Shown piece after piece: positions 50,772-59,844 of a stretch of 64,000 nt of DNA (within the stretch, counting starts at the first letter, position 1; every line of letters begins with the position of its first letter). The notes beneath the pieces were generated by a model. That model was not told the DNA's origin. It made no database searches and saw only the letters and a program-made list of their open reading frames with translations. The DNA is from Arthrobacter dokdonellae (GTDB lineage Bacteria > Actinomycetota > Actinomycetes > Actinomycetales > Micrococcaceae). A program made the position numbers and the translations under genes. The DNA lies in contig NZ_CP029642.1 in the NCBI RefSeq assembly GCF_003268655.1, positions 3,348,001-3,412,000 of the forward strand. Direction: 5' to 3'.

Positions 50772-51959
50772 ATGCCCTCGATTCCCGAAGCAGCCCTCCC
50801 CTCCCCCGCCGCCGGGCTGGGGCGCCCCGGCTCCCTTGAGGGCCTGCGCGTCCTGGACCTCTCCCGCGTCCTGGCCGGCCCGTTCTGTGCCATGATCCTG
50901 GCGGACCTCGGCGCCGAGGTCATCAAGGTGGAGAGCCCTGACGGCGACGACTCCCGCCACTTTGGCCCCTGGTACAACGGCGAGTCCGCCTACTACCGGC
51001 TCTTCAACCGCAGCAAGTTCGGCGTCACCATGGACCTTAAGGACGACGGCGAACGCGACCGCCTGCTGGACCTTGCCCGACGCTCCGACGTGGTGATCGA
51101 GAACTTCCGCCCGGGCGTCATGGATCGGCTGGGGCTGTCCGCCGAGCGACTCATGGCGGAAAACCCGCGGCTGGTCGTTGTCAGCATCTCCGGGTTCGGC
51201 CAGGACGGCCCGCTGCAAAACGCCCCAGCCTACGACCTCATCGCCCAGGCGATGAGCGGGCTGATGTCCATCACCGGCTGGCCCGGCGGGCAGCCCACGC
51301 GCGTGGGCATCAGCATCGGCGACGTCATCCCCGGCCTGTACGGCGCCATCGCCGCCCTGGCCGCCATCAACGAGCGGCACACCACCGGCCTCGGCCAGCA
51401 CATCGACGTGGCCATGCTGGACAGCCTGGTCTCCGTGCTGGAGTCGGTGGGCATGCGCGCCCTGCACGGGGAGGAGCCGGTGGCGTGCGGCAACGACCAC
51501 GCCATGTCCACGCCGTTCAGCACCTACCAGACCGGCGACGGCGCCATCGCGATTGCCATTGCCGGCGACAGGCTGTTCCCCCGCCTGACCGAGGCGCTAA
51601 ACCGCCCGGAATGGCTGGAGGACGAGCGATTCAGGGAACAGACGCGGCGCAACGAATTCCCCGTGGAGTTCCGCGAAGCCCTCGAGGCGGCCCTGCTCCC
51701 GTTCACGGCGGACGAGGCCATCGAACTCCTGTCCGCCCACCACGTCCCGGTGTCCAAGGTGTCCACGGTGAACCAGGCGCTCAACAGCGAGCATGCCGTT
51801 CACCGTGGCGCCGTCGCCACGGAGTCCGACGGCTTCCGCACGCTCGCCTCGCCGCTGCGCCTGACGGGTTCGGTGGCTCCCTCCCCCGCCCCCACGCTGG
51901 GCCAGCACAACGCCCTGATCGACCAGTGGGCGTCCGGGCCGCTGCGCACGGGCGCCTGA
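50772..51959 (+). CDS. Class III CoA-transferase (CaiB/BaiF family)
   Basis: 395 residues. Family landmarks: LEGLRVLDLSRVLAGPFCAM, ILADLGAEVIKVESPDGDDS, RRSDVVIENFRPGVMDRLGL, VSISGFGQDGPLQ, and the catalytic aspartate in YDLIAQAMSGLMS, then GLGQHIDVAMLDSLV. These enzymes move CoA between a donor thioester and a carboxylic acid. Together with the similarly regulated acyl-CoA dehydrogenase it could activate an acid and then oxidise it, as in glutarate or related dicarboxylate catabolism; the substrate is inferred. Confidence 0.93.
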   Translation: MPSIPEAALPSPAAGLGRPGSLEGLRVLDLSRVLAGPFCAMILADLGAEVIKVESPDGDDSRHFGPWYNGESAYYRLFNRSKFGVTMDLKDDGERDRLLDLARRSDVVIENFRPGVMDRLGLSAERLMAENPRLVVVSISGFGQDGPLQNAPAYDLIAQAMSGLMSITGWPGGQPTRVGISIGDVIPGLYGAIAALAAINERHTTGLGQHIDVAMLDSLVSVLESVGMRALHGEEPVACGNDHAMSTPFSTYQTGDGAIAIAIAGDRLFPRLTEALNRPEWLEDERFREQTRRNEFPVEFREALEAALLPFTADEAIELLSAHHVPVSKVSTVNQALNSEHAVHRGAVATESDGFRTLASPLRLTGSVAPSPAPTLGQHNALIDQWASGPLRTGA

Positions 51960-51981
51960 GCCTCGCGGTTAGAATGGGGCA

Positions 51982-52572
51982 ATGCCCGCCCTCAAAATGC
52001 CACGCAAGAAGACTGCCCTCATTTCGATTGCGGTCCTTGCGGCACTCTTCCTGGGCTGGCTCCTGACGGCGTACCAGTTGTTCTACAACGTGCACACGCC
52101 GGCACCCAAGCAAGCAGACGCCGTCGTGATGCTGGGCGGAGCCAGCAAGGAGCGCCTGCTGGACGCCATGATGCTGCGGGCCGAGATCAACGCACCGTAT
52201 CTGGTGATCTCGCACACGAACACCCCGGGCAATGCCAGCGCCGACGACTACTGCAGAACCCACAGCAACAAGGCCACCTATCCCGACGTGGTGTGCTTCA
52301 CCCCGGGCACCATGGACACCCGCGGGGAGGCCTCGGCGCTGGGCAAGCTGGCCGCGGAGCACCAGTGGAAGACCATGGCAGTGGTCACCTCGAAGTACCA
52401 CATCCAGCGGGCGGGCCTGCTGATGCGCCAGTGCGTCAACGCGGACGTCACCATGTTCTCCACCACGCCGCAGTTCTCCACGTGGCAGTGGCTGCGCCGG
52501 TTCGTCATCGAGACCGGCGGATTGCTGGACGTCCACCTCCGGCCGCAGTGTCAGGCACCCGTCGGCAAATAG
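51982..52572 (+). CDS. DUF218 (YdcF/SanA-like) membrane-anchored protein
   Basis: 196 residues. One N-terminal membrane helix (TALISIAVLAALFLGWLLTA, about residues 11-30) places the domain outside the membrane. DUF218 features: QADAVVMLGGASKERLLDAM, YLVISHTNTPG, AEHQWKTMAVVTSKYHIQRA. The family is linked with cell-envelope integrity and polysaccharide metabolism, and its position before wecB suits that; the reaction is not known. Confidence 0.83.
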   Translation: MPALKMPRKKTALISIAVLAALFLGWLLTAYQLFYNVHTPAPKQADAVVMLGGASKERLLDAMMLRAEINAPYLVISHTNTPGNASADDYCRTHSNKATYPDVVCFTPGTMDTRGEASALGKLAAEHQWKTMAVVTSKYHIQRAGLLMRQCVNADVTMFSTTPQFSTWQWLRRFVIETGGLLDVHLRPQCQAPVGK

Positions 52573-52628
52573 TGCGGAATATCTCGGATAAACTGGGTAT
52601 TCACCGCTCATGATTCCTTGGGGGAATA

Positions 52629-53768
52629 ATGCCCGTCATCATGCCTATTTACGGCACCCGCCCTGAAGCCATCAAGATGGCTCCCATCGTCGCCGCACTT
52701 AATGACTCTGATGTTCTTGACTGCCTCGTAACAGTCACCGGACAGCATCGGGAGATGCTGGATCAGGTCAACGACCTCTTCGGCATCACCCCGGACCATG
52801 ACCTGGACATCCTGCAGCAGGGCCAGTCGCTCTCGGACATCCTCACCCGCACCATCAACGGCCTGGACAAGCTGTTTGCCGTTTCCAAGCCCGACGTCGT
52901 TGTGGTCCAGGGCGACACCACTACGTCCACGGCGGGCGCCATCGCCGCGTTCTACCGCGGCATACCTGTGGTCCACGCCGAGGCGGGCTTGCGATCCCAC
53001 AACTTGTTCTCCCCTTTCCCCGAAGAAGCCAACCGCAAGATCACTACTCAGATTGCCAGCCTCCATCTGGCACCTACCAGCACCAGCAAAGCAAATCTGC
53101 TGGCCGAGGGTGTCAAGGCAGAAGACATCGTGGTCACGGGCAACACCGTGATCGACGCCCTGCTCACCACGGTGGACAAGAAGGTTCCGTTCACGGATCC
53201 GGCACTCGAGAAGCTGGCCGCGCGCGGCCGCAAAATCCTGCTGGTCACCACCCACCGCCGCGAAAACCAGGGCGACGCCATGCGGGCCGTGGGACGCGCA
53301 CTGGCCCGCATCGCCAAGGCCGAACCCGAGCTCGTGATCGTGCTGCCTGCCCACAAGAACCCAGTGGTTCGCGAAGCCGTGCTGCCGGCCATTGAGTCGC
53401 TGCCGAACGTCATGGTCACCGAGCCGCTGGCCTATGGCGAGTTCACGCGCATGCTGTCTCTGGCGCACGTGGTCCTGACGGACTCCGGCGGCGTGCAGGA
53501 GGAAGCACCCAGCCTTGGCAAGCCGGTACTGGTCATGCGGGACAACACGGAGCGCCCGGAGGCTCTCGCAGCTGGGACTGTAAGGCTCATCGGCACTGAC
53601 GAGGAACGAATCGTCACCGAGGTCAGCCAACTCCTCCACGACCCCGCCCACTTTGAGGCCATGGCGAACGCGGTGAACCCCTATGGCGACGGCAAGGCCG
53701 CCGCCCGAACAGCCGCGGCCATCGCCCACTTACTAGGCATTGGCTCTAGGGTTGACCAATTTGAATAA
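52629..53768 (+). CDS. wecB: UDP-N-acetylglucosamine 2-epimerase (non-hydrolysing)
   Basis: 379 residues, full length. Landmarks: IYGTRPEAIKMAPIV, VTGQHREMLDQV, VVVQGDTTTSTAGAIAAFYR, VVHAEAGLRSHNLFSPFPEE, NRKITTQIASLHLAPT, VTTHRRENQGDAM, LTDSGGVQEEAPSLGKPVLV, MRDNTERPEALAAGTV. It converts UDP-GlcNAc to UDP-ManNAc in the cytoplasm. With wecC downstream it supplies UDP-ManNAcA for a surface polymer, such as the teichuronic acids of related Micrococcales. Confidence 0.96.
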   Translation: MPVIMPIYGTRPEAIKMAPIVAALNDSDVLDCLVTVTGQHREMLDQVNDLFGITPDHDLDILQQGQSLSDILTRTINGLDKLFAVSKPDVVVVQGDTTTSTAGAIAAFYRGIPVVHAEAGLRSHNLFSPFPEEANRKITTQIASLHLAPTSTSKANLLAEGVKAEDIVVTGNTVIDALLTTVDKKVPFTDPALEKLAARGRKILLVTTHRRENQGDAMRAVGRALARIAKAEPELVIVLPAHKNPVVREAVLPAIESLPNVMVTEPLAYGEFTRMLSLAHVVLTDSGGVQEEAPSLGKPVLVMRDNTERPEALAAGTVRLIGTDEERIVTEVSQLLHDPAHFEAMANAVNPYGDGKAAARTAAAIAHLLGIGSRVDQFE

Positions 53769-53849
53769 ATACCAGTTCGGCCAAATCAACCAATTGACAT
53801 CGGCCAAAATAGAACACCACACGCGCCACAACAGATAAACACACCTGGG

Positions 53850-54746
53850 ATGAATATGCGGACACGATTCATTGACACCAAAGCAAATAAAGTCACCCGC
53901 TTCGCGAGCCTGACTGAATACACATCGACGCCGACCGTTCCACTCGGCATCACGACAATAATGGATAACGGGATCCCCATCGATGTACTAAATAGCGACA
54001 TTGGGTCCGATACCACGATCGTATTCTTTCACGGGGCAATCGAAAAGACCCATACGCTCCCCGTATTGTCAGGTCAAGGCATTTCCACAAATGTCGCGGC
54101 CAATAGAATATTCGTATCGGACCCAACACTCGGTCTCTCAGATGAGCTCCTGCTTGGATGGTATGCCGGCAACAGACACCAAAACCTTCAATCTATTTTA
54201 GAACGAATAATTCGCAAAATCTGGGAAAGTCACAATTCCCGACGAATTGCTTTTTTTGGAGGCTCGGGAGGCGGATTCGCTTCATTGTACTTCGCTTCGC
54301 GTTTTCCCGAATCACTGGCGATCGCATTCAATCCACAAACAGATATCGGGCAGTACAATGATCACGCTGTAATTGCGTACGCTCGAAATGCCTTTAACCT
54401 AAATATTACGAAGGCATCTGAAATCGACCGCACTCCGAAGTCAATAATCACCAACCTAGTCGAAATATACGCTAATTCGCTGAATTGCGATATAGCTTAC
54501 ATTCAGAATCTCAATGATGAAACACACATCCAACGACATATGAATCCATTCATCGAGTCGCTAAACAACAAAAACCGCATAGCAGTCCTTGCGGATAAAT
54601 GGCGGGCTGGACACACTCCTCCGCCCAAGGAAATATTAACGAATATTCTGGAACATATAGCTGGGGGACAAGACTGGCAAACTTCGCTCAGAGAAGCAGG
54701 GTTTAGAATCACTAAAGACTCTACCCGGCCAAGCGAGCCGGCGTAG
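53850..54746 (+). CDS. Alpha/beta-hydrolase-like protein, copy 1 (polysaccharide locus)
   Basis: 298 residues (an ATG at 53856 is an alternative start). The nucleophile elbow is FFGGSGGGFASLYFASRFPE with Ser139, the oxyanion strand is TTIVFFHGAIE near residue 57, and a late His sits in RAGHTPPP, so the triad looks complete. The layout recalls accessory Sec protein Asp2-like or glycan-locus acylesterase proteins; the substrate is unknown. It is paralogous to the gene facing it at 54859. The composition is AT-rich, unlike the core genes, suggesting acquisition. Confidence 0.68.
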   Translation: MNMRTRFIDTKANKVTRFASLTEYTSTPTVPLGITTIMDNGIPIDVLNSDIGSDTTIVFFHGAIEKTHTLPVLSGQGISTNVAANRIFVSDPTLGLSDELLLGWYAGNRHQNLQSILERIIRKIWESHNSRRIAFFGGSGGGFASLYFASRFPESLAIAFNPQTDIGQYNDHAVIAYARNAFNLNITKASEIDRTPKSIITNLVEIYANSLNCDIAYIQNLNDETHIQRHMNPFIESLNNKNRIAVLADKWRAGHTPPPKEILTNILEHIAGGQDWQTSLREAGFRITKDSTRPSEPA

Positions 54747-54858
54747 GGTCGCCGCCCGGAGAGGTAGCCCAAAGGCCAAAGGATTCCTGCATACGTAGCG
54801 TCCTGGGGTATGGGTCGGGTATCCGGACACCCGGCACCCTAACCCACCCGAAAGGGAC

Positions 54859-55773
54859 TCACAACAATCTTTGTCCCCCAAGGTCCCGTACCATTTCTGT
54901 CATTGGACCGCGGATAAAACCAACGGCTGACAACCCGGAATCCCAGTCTCCGGAACAACTCGCCGCCGCGGTTAGTATTTCTTGGATTTTATCCTTCGGT
55001 GCCGGTACGTGTCCGTCCCCGCCATCCTCGCCCCAACGTTCCATAAGAACATATACATTAGGATTCGAAGGAACGCCGTTGATGAATGGAATAAGGTGTT
55101 TTTGTATATGAAAGAAGTCACGCACATTTTGCATATAGCCAACCGTATTTTCGAATCCATCAATATAGGCCGAAACTAGATCATGCTGAACCGAATTTGG
55201 CAACTTCCCGAGATCACCATCATCCACTGACCAAGCGTTCGACAAATACCTATCCACTGCAGTTGGGTAGTATTCAGCCAAACTTGTCTGCGGATTCATG
55301 GCAAGCGCAAGAGATCCAGAAAATTGTCTCGACAGCGCAAGCGCCGCAAATCCACCGCCAGAACTTCCAAAGAATATCAAATTCTTAGAATTGGTCGACG
55401 CAACAATTCTTTCGATGATGGACACCAGCTGCCGCTGCAGGTCGACTTGCACCATAGAACCGGCGTACCAAGAAAGACCGAGCTTCTCAGAGATGTAGAG
55501 CGATGGGTCCGAAATGAAAATTCGGCTGGCCGGAAGTCCTCTCGTGACTCCAAATCCAACGAGCATAGGCAAAGGCGCCTGAGAATCTATGGCACCGTGG
55601 AGGCTCACAATGGTTGTGTCTGAATCAGCCGGGCTGTTCATGACATCTATGGGGACGCCATTGCTCCCAATAGACAAAATACCAGGAGGAACGATCTCCG
55701 CCGATAAGAAACCTCCAAGATCACTAAATCCAGTAACCCGATGAACGGATCGATCTATGATTTGATCCCGCAT
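54859..55773 (-). CDS. Alpha/beta-hydrolase-like protein, copy 2 (polysaccharide locus)
   Basis: 304 residues from the ATG at 55773 (GGGGAA upstream); a TTG at 55800 extends the frame. The elbow FFGSSGGGFAALALSRQFSG, the strand TTIVSLHGAID and DGHVPAPKDKIQEIL correspond one by one to copy 1. Shared stretches such as NPQTSLAEYYP versus NPQTDIGQYND show clear but distant paralogy. The pair is convergent. AT-rich. A glycan- or teichoate-modifying esterase is possible but inferred. Confidence 0.68.
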   Translation of the reverse strand: MRDQIIDRSVHRVTGFSDLGGFLSAEIVPPGILSIGSNGVPIDVMNSPADSDTTIVSLHGAIDSQAPLPMLVGFGVTRGLPASRIFISDPSLYISEKLGLSWYAGSMVQVDLQRQLVSIIERIVASTNSKNLIFFGSSGGGFAALALSRQFSGSLALAMNPQTSLAEYYPTAVDRYLSNAWSVDDGDLGKLPNSVQHDLVSAYIDGFENTVGYMQNVRDFFHIQKHLIPFINGVPSNPNVYVLMERWGEDGGDGHVPAPKDKIQEILTAAASCSGDWDSGLSAVGFIRGPMTEMVRDLGGQRLL

Positions 55774-56096
55774 CACATATTCCCCGATCTTATAGTGCAA
55801 AACGTCGCATAATAAACAAATACTTCGTTTCGCAGAAATTTTATTGACTTACATTGATCGCAATAATCCTGCAGTAAAACGGCGAAATCAGCATGGTGAA
55901 ATACATGCGCCATCTAGAAATCAACAACGTTAGATTCCGTAGTCTGAACGACTGCCAGTTATTGCATCTACCTGTCAAATCACTCTCCGCACTGACCGCA
56001 CAAAGCTAAGTAGTGAAAATAGCGGCACGGTCTTAGAACAAATAGACTTTACCGGCCAATGGTCGAATTCAAAAGTAGCCATACACCATAGGCCGA
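55774..56096. other. AT-rich intergenic region
   Basis: This 323-base gap lies between the start of the minus-strand hydrolase and the end of the GT4 gene. It is markedly AT-rich and should hold the hydrolase promoter. No gene, long repeat or hairpin was seen. Confidence 0.5.
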
Positions 56097-57191
56097 CTAA
56101 CCCACCGCCTGTTCCAGCAAACTACCGAGTTCTAAATCGATACGGCTCTGGCGCAATAGCGGCGCAATCCTTGCCCTTGATCGCACCTGCTCGATCCCGT
56201 AGGAATCGTAGTCTCCAAACAATCGCACCAATTCGATATCTCCTTCATCTGTCCAGGGTGAAATTGGGATTGGGAACCCACCAAAATTACCCCAAAGCCC
56301 AATATCCAGTCGACGGCCTGTTTGTAGCCCAAATGTGCCCTGTGATCCAGTAGCGATCGTTGGCGTTCCTGCAGCAATGCCTTGGGCTGCTCCTCGACCC
56401 GAGGCAAAGACCAAGGAACTACGCCGGAGAATCCTAGGAACGTCAGACATACTCATCCAACCAAGCCATTCAACTTCGACATTATCGTGATGGCGACTGA
56501 ATTCAGTAAACAACCGATCGGCCTCCGACACCCCATTACCATCTCCGGGGACTCTGATTCTCCACCGTCTGCCTGGATGTTGCGCAGCTAGTAAGGCCAT
56601 ACCTGAGAATACGGAATCCCATAACAGACGTTTGTCCGGATCAAGCCTCGAAAGAACCACCACATCGTAAGTACCCGAGGAGATATTCAATTTTTCATCA
56701 AGAGTCAATATGCGGCAATCGAATATCTGATCGTCAACTCCATTCCTCATCGTCACTACTAATTCAGGAGAAACATTCGTTTCACGACACAACATATTTA
56801 CCAAGGCAGGGCTCACCGCAGTCGTAATTCGTGCACGATCGAACCAAGTAGAATAAGCGTCAAGATAATTTCCATGAAAACTCGCAACGAAAGGAATCCC
56901 CAAGATCCCAGCCACACGCACGCCGACCTCCCTGGCGACAAAAGGATGGCAATAGACAAGGTCATAGGAATCCACTGCGGCAATCCGCCGAGCAGTGGCA
57001 GCAGAGTCTTCATCCAAACCGTAACGCAACACATTGACCCCGGCTATTAGCAGGAGGTCAGGCAACCTAGTACCCGTGCAGAGTACATCTACTATGTGGC
57101 CTCGGGAAACCAAACTCTTCGCAGCGAAATATATGTTTTCGTGCAAACCACCCCAATCGGAGACAGCGTGCATGGTTATCAGAATTCTCAA
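56097..57191 (-). CDS. Glycosyltransferase family 4-like protein
   Basis: About 364 residues from the TTG at 57189-57191, whose TTGA overlaps the stop of the upstream gene and gives a natural start (L/M)RILITMHAVSDWGGLHEN; in-frame upstream codons add a non-homologous tail. GT-B features: the Rossmann start, VASFHGNYLDAYSTWFDRAR, TAVSPALVNMLCRET, VVVLSRLDPDKRLLWDSVF. The usual C-terminal EX7E of GT4 enzymes reads ASGRGAAQGIAAGTP, so the two acidic residues are missing; the enzyme could be altered or inactive. Transfers a sugar in polymer synthesis at the membrane. Confidence 0.7.
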   Translation of the reverse strand: MRILITMHAVSDWGGLHENIYFAAKSLVSRGHIVDVLCTGTRLPDLLLIAGVNVLRYGLDEDSAATARRIAAVDSYDLVYCHPFVAREVGVRVAGILGIPFVASFHGNYLDAYSTWFDRARITTAVSPALVNMLCRETNVSPELVVTMRNGVDDQIFDCRILTLDEKLNISSGTYDVVVLSRLDPDKRLLWDSVFSGMALLAAQHPGRRWRIRVPGDGNGVSEADRLFTEFSRHHDNVEVEWLGWMSMSDVPRILRRSSLVFASGRGAAQGIAAGTPTIATGSQGTFGLQTGRRLDIGLWGNFGGFPIPISPWTDEGDIELVRLFGDYDSYGIEQVRSRARIAPLLRQSRIDLELGSLLEQAVG

Positions 57192-58639
57192 AGGTCCGCC
57201 AATCCCAAAGAATGCGACCCCAGAGAGTGCGACGCCCGCGCGAACCCTATCGGCCATGGATTAGGGATGGAGATGTCAATATTTTCATACGATAACGTTT
57301 CGGATATTGCCACTTTCACGGGCCAATCGGATCTACCAATTTCAGCCGCTATCAAATCCCCTGCAAGCCGACTCAGAAAATTACTCCTAGCATTAAAACA
57401 CTGGTAATTTACACGACGCGTCCAGTCCAAGTGACTCCGAGCCATAGCGATTTGAAGTACCCTCATTGCGCGTGATGCCTTGATATCCCAATAAATCAGA
57501 GCCAAATCTGTGCGACAAATATCGGTCATTATATCGATGGGTACTGGATGGCGAGAAAATAGTTCGCCTAGGACGCCGTCAGAAACTGGAACATCAGCCT
57601 CCGTAGCATCAAACACGGCATCTTCGACGTCAAGGCCGACGGCAGCAAGCGCAGCTGAATAATCGATTTCCCTATAGAACCGATTTTCTGCTAAATCGCT
57701 CAGAATGAGCCAAGCACCATCGCTCGGGTTGTTCGCGAAGTAGGTCCTAATATCTGACCGTATTGGCTCTAGCTTGTGGGGTTCTAGATAATCGATAATC
57801 CGGGCAATCGATGTATTACTAATCGACTCACCAAAATTGGAGATACGAACTGGCGAACAAATTGCCGTATTCATAAAATTCTGAATACCACTGATTACGG
57901 TCGATAATTCGCTCTCACGATTCACCTCTGTCGTGCCAATTGGTTTGTAACGCGTCGACCCGGCTTCAAAAAGAACTACGTCGGTGTAGGGCCCGACTAA
58001 CAGTATCGGAAGGGCGCCGAACAGTGCCGCAATCACAGGGACCTGGGTACAGCGCGAATTATTAGGCGAATCGAATCGAAAATCGGTCCCGTACGCCATT
58101 TGACCGACGCCGTCAGATAATACCCCAGTCGGACCTTCGAAGGAGTCAAACCAAACGTGATCCACCGGTTCCGACTCATCCATGCACAGTCCCAAAAGCG
58201 TCTCGATTAGCTCGCTGCGGATACCGTTCGGGGCTAAAATAAGGGTCTTACTTTCAAACCCCGCAGCCATCATTTGGTCTCGAAGAAATTTTGGAGGAAA
58301 TGAAGACACTGACAAATTCTGCAATTTATTTCCAGTAGAGCTGCACGGCACGATCATACGTTCGATGAATCGCCAACTGTCGATACTAATGGCATAGTCC
58401 GTCCTGACTGTGATGGACGAAGCTTTGTCCGAATCTGTGAGGGACTTTAATTCCCAGGCGAGTTGAATAACGACAAAAAGTTCAGTCTCCAGGTTCGACA
58501 AATCTAAATCCCCATACTGGATGTGCCAAGACCGATGCTCGACCGATTCTATCGTCCCTTCGCCGGCCTGGAGGGTCGACGAAAAGTCGACCCTAGACCC
58601 CGATATAACCGGCAAATGTACCGTGAATTCACTCGTCAT
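57188..58639 (-). CDS. Unrecognised protein of the surface polysaccharide locus
   Basis: 483 residues from the ATG at 58639, whose ATGA overlaps the previous stop. No family recognised. It has no signal peptide or membrane helix. The middle (LILAPNGIRSELIETLLGLC, VPVIAALFGALPILLVGPYT, VNRESELSTVISGIQNFMNT) resembles the second half of a GT-B glycosyltransferase, with an NDP-sugar-like pocket, but without clear catalytic motifs. Co-translated with the flanking genes, so it should act in the same pathway. AT-rich. Confidence 0.5.
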   Translation of the reverse strand: MTSEFTVHLPVISGSRVDFSSTLQAGEGTIESVEHRSWHIQYGDLDLSNLETELFVVIQLAWELKSLTDSDKASSITVRTDYAISIDSWRFIERMIVPCSSTGNKLQNLSVSSFPPKFLRDQMMAAGFESKTLILAPNGIRSELIETLLGLCMDESEPVDHVWFDSFEGPTGVLSDGVGQMAYGTDFRFDSPNNSRCTQVPVIAALFGALPILLVGPYTDVVLFEAGSTRYKPIGTTEVNRESELSTVISGIQNFMNTAICSPVRISNFGESISNTSIARIIDYLEPHKLEPIRSDIRTYFANNPSDGAWLILSDLAENRFYREIDYSAALAAVGLDVEDAVFDATEADVPVSDGVLGELFSRHPVPIDIMTDICRTDLALIYWDIKASRAMRVLQIAMARSHLDWTRRVNYQCFNARSNFLSRLAGDLIAAEIGRSDWPVKVAISETLSYENIDISIPNPWPIGFARASHSLGSHSLGLADL

Positions 58640-59832
58640 TCTACGACACCATTGGCAGGACGCCCCCAGGTGTGGAGCAGTACGTCCGGTGCGGCGTCTT
58701 GACGAATAAACCGCCATGACTTAAGTAGCGATGTCAGCTCATCAGGCTCCCTCGTATAGACTTCCGACAATCGGGGAACGGATATAATTTTCAAGGAAAG
58801 ATAACTGGGCACGCTCCTGCAAAAGTCCCCCAGCAGCTCCATAGTCTTCGACGAAGGCTCAGTGACTAAAATGCAAATGGCCTCTGACGAGCCAACCCCC
58901 ACCTGTCCAAGAATACCGTCTATGGCTAGATCCACAGCTCCAAAGACATTAGATCTCTGTCCAAGAGCCTCAGCCGAAATGGCACTCAGCCTAATATCAG
59001 TATCAATAACATATAGCGAAAGGCTTGGGTTTCCATATTCTGAAAGGAAATAAGTCAGGGAATCAATGCCAAAATCGACAATAACTGCGTCCTTGCTGAT
59101 CGCCTCTGCAGCACGCTGAATAATCCGGGGGGCCACTGTGAATGACCTCGGAGCGACCCCGCCCGACTGGAAGTATATTCGGTCGATCCAAGTGATAAGA
59201 TTTGAATTCCAAATTTCTAGGTCGTTTGCGTGATATTCTATATCACCCGCTACTAATACTCTCGCTGACGCGTCCGGTACATCCTCATCAAACGCAACAA
59301 AATGCTGATGTGCAGTACACGCACTCGCGTCGTGTTGCGTAGGCTCATCATCACTAGCAGGAACAAGTACACTGCCGATGCCTTGGCTCGCCGTCACCAA
59401 ATCCAACAAGCGACCGTTCAATCGACCTACTCCATTGTTAATCAATTGCAGGCCCGCGGTCGTCTCACGCATATGGTAGGACACGGCCGCAGTTCTGGCC
59501 TCTTCGTGAACCCGCGCGGCGCCAGCTATTTCTTCAGCCAAAACTTCATATAATGCTGAAACGTCCCCCGCGGACTCTCGCACAACTACACCTAGTTGCT
59601 TGATTCTTTTCTCTTCAGCCCTGCGGAAAGTAAGAACGACGTCAATCAATCGTTGTAGAAGCAAAAGGATACCGCAGCCAAGGAAAAATAGACTCAAGAA
59701 CGGAATGAGGCTCCAATAACTATCTGACTCCGCAGCCTGAAGCGTTGTTCCAATTACGCCAATGACCCCGAGTGATCCGAGCAATATAAAATTACTCCGC
59801 CGGCGTAGCAACACGGCAAATGTTCTACTCAC
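58636..59832 (-). CDS. Membrane-anchored protein with C-terminal Rossmann-like domain
   Basis: 398 residues from a GTG at 59832 (GGGG site upstream). Two membrane helices (about 16-32 and 42-60: NFILLGSLGVIGVIG, LIPFLSLFFLGCGILLLL) are followed by a helical/coiled stretch (RAEEKRIKQLGVVVRESAGD) and a C-terminal domain with DAVIVDFGIDSLTYFLSEYG and LSLYVIDTDIRLSAISAEAL, which resembles a degenerate methyltransferase fold. Unrecognised family. Neighbour overlap suggests a membrane partner in polymer synthesis. Confidence 0.5.
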   Translation of the reverse strand: MSRTFAVLLRRRSNFILLGSLGVIGVIGTTLQAAESDSYWSLIPFLSLFFLGCGILLLLQRLIDVVLTFRRAEEKRIKQLGVVVRESAGDVSALYEVLAEEIAGAARVHEEARTAAVSYHMRETTAGLQLINNGVGRLNGRLLDLVTASQGIGSVLVPASDDEPTQHDASACTAHQHFVAFDEDVPDASARVLVAGDIEYHANDLEIWNSNLITWIDRIYFQSGGVAPRSFTVAPRIIQRAAEAISKDAVIVDFGIDSLTYFLSEYGNPSLSLYVIDTDIRLSAISAEALGQRSNVFGAVDLAIDGILGQVGVGSSEAICILVTEPSSKTMELLGDFCRSVPSYLSLKIISVPRLSEVYTREPDELTSLLKSWRFIRQDAAPDVLLHTWGRPANGVVE

Positions 59833-59844
59833 TATTCTAACCCC

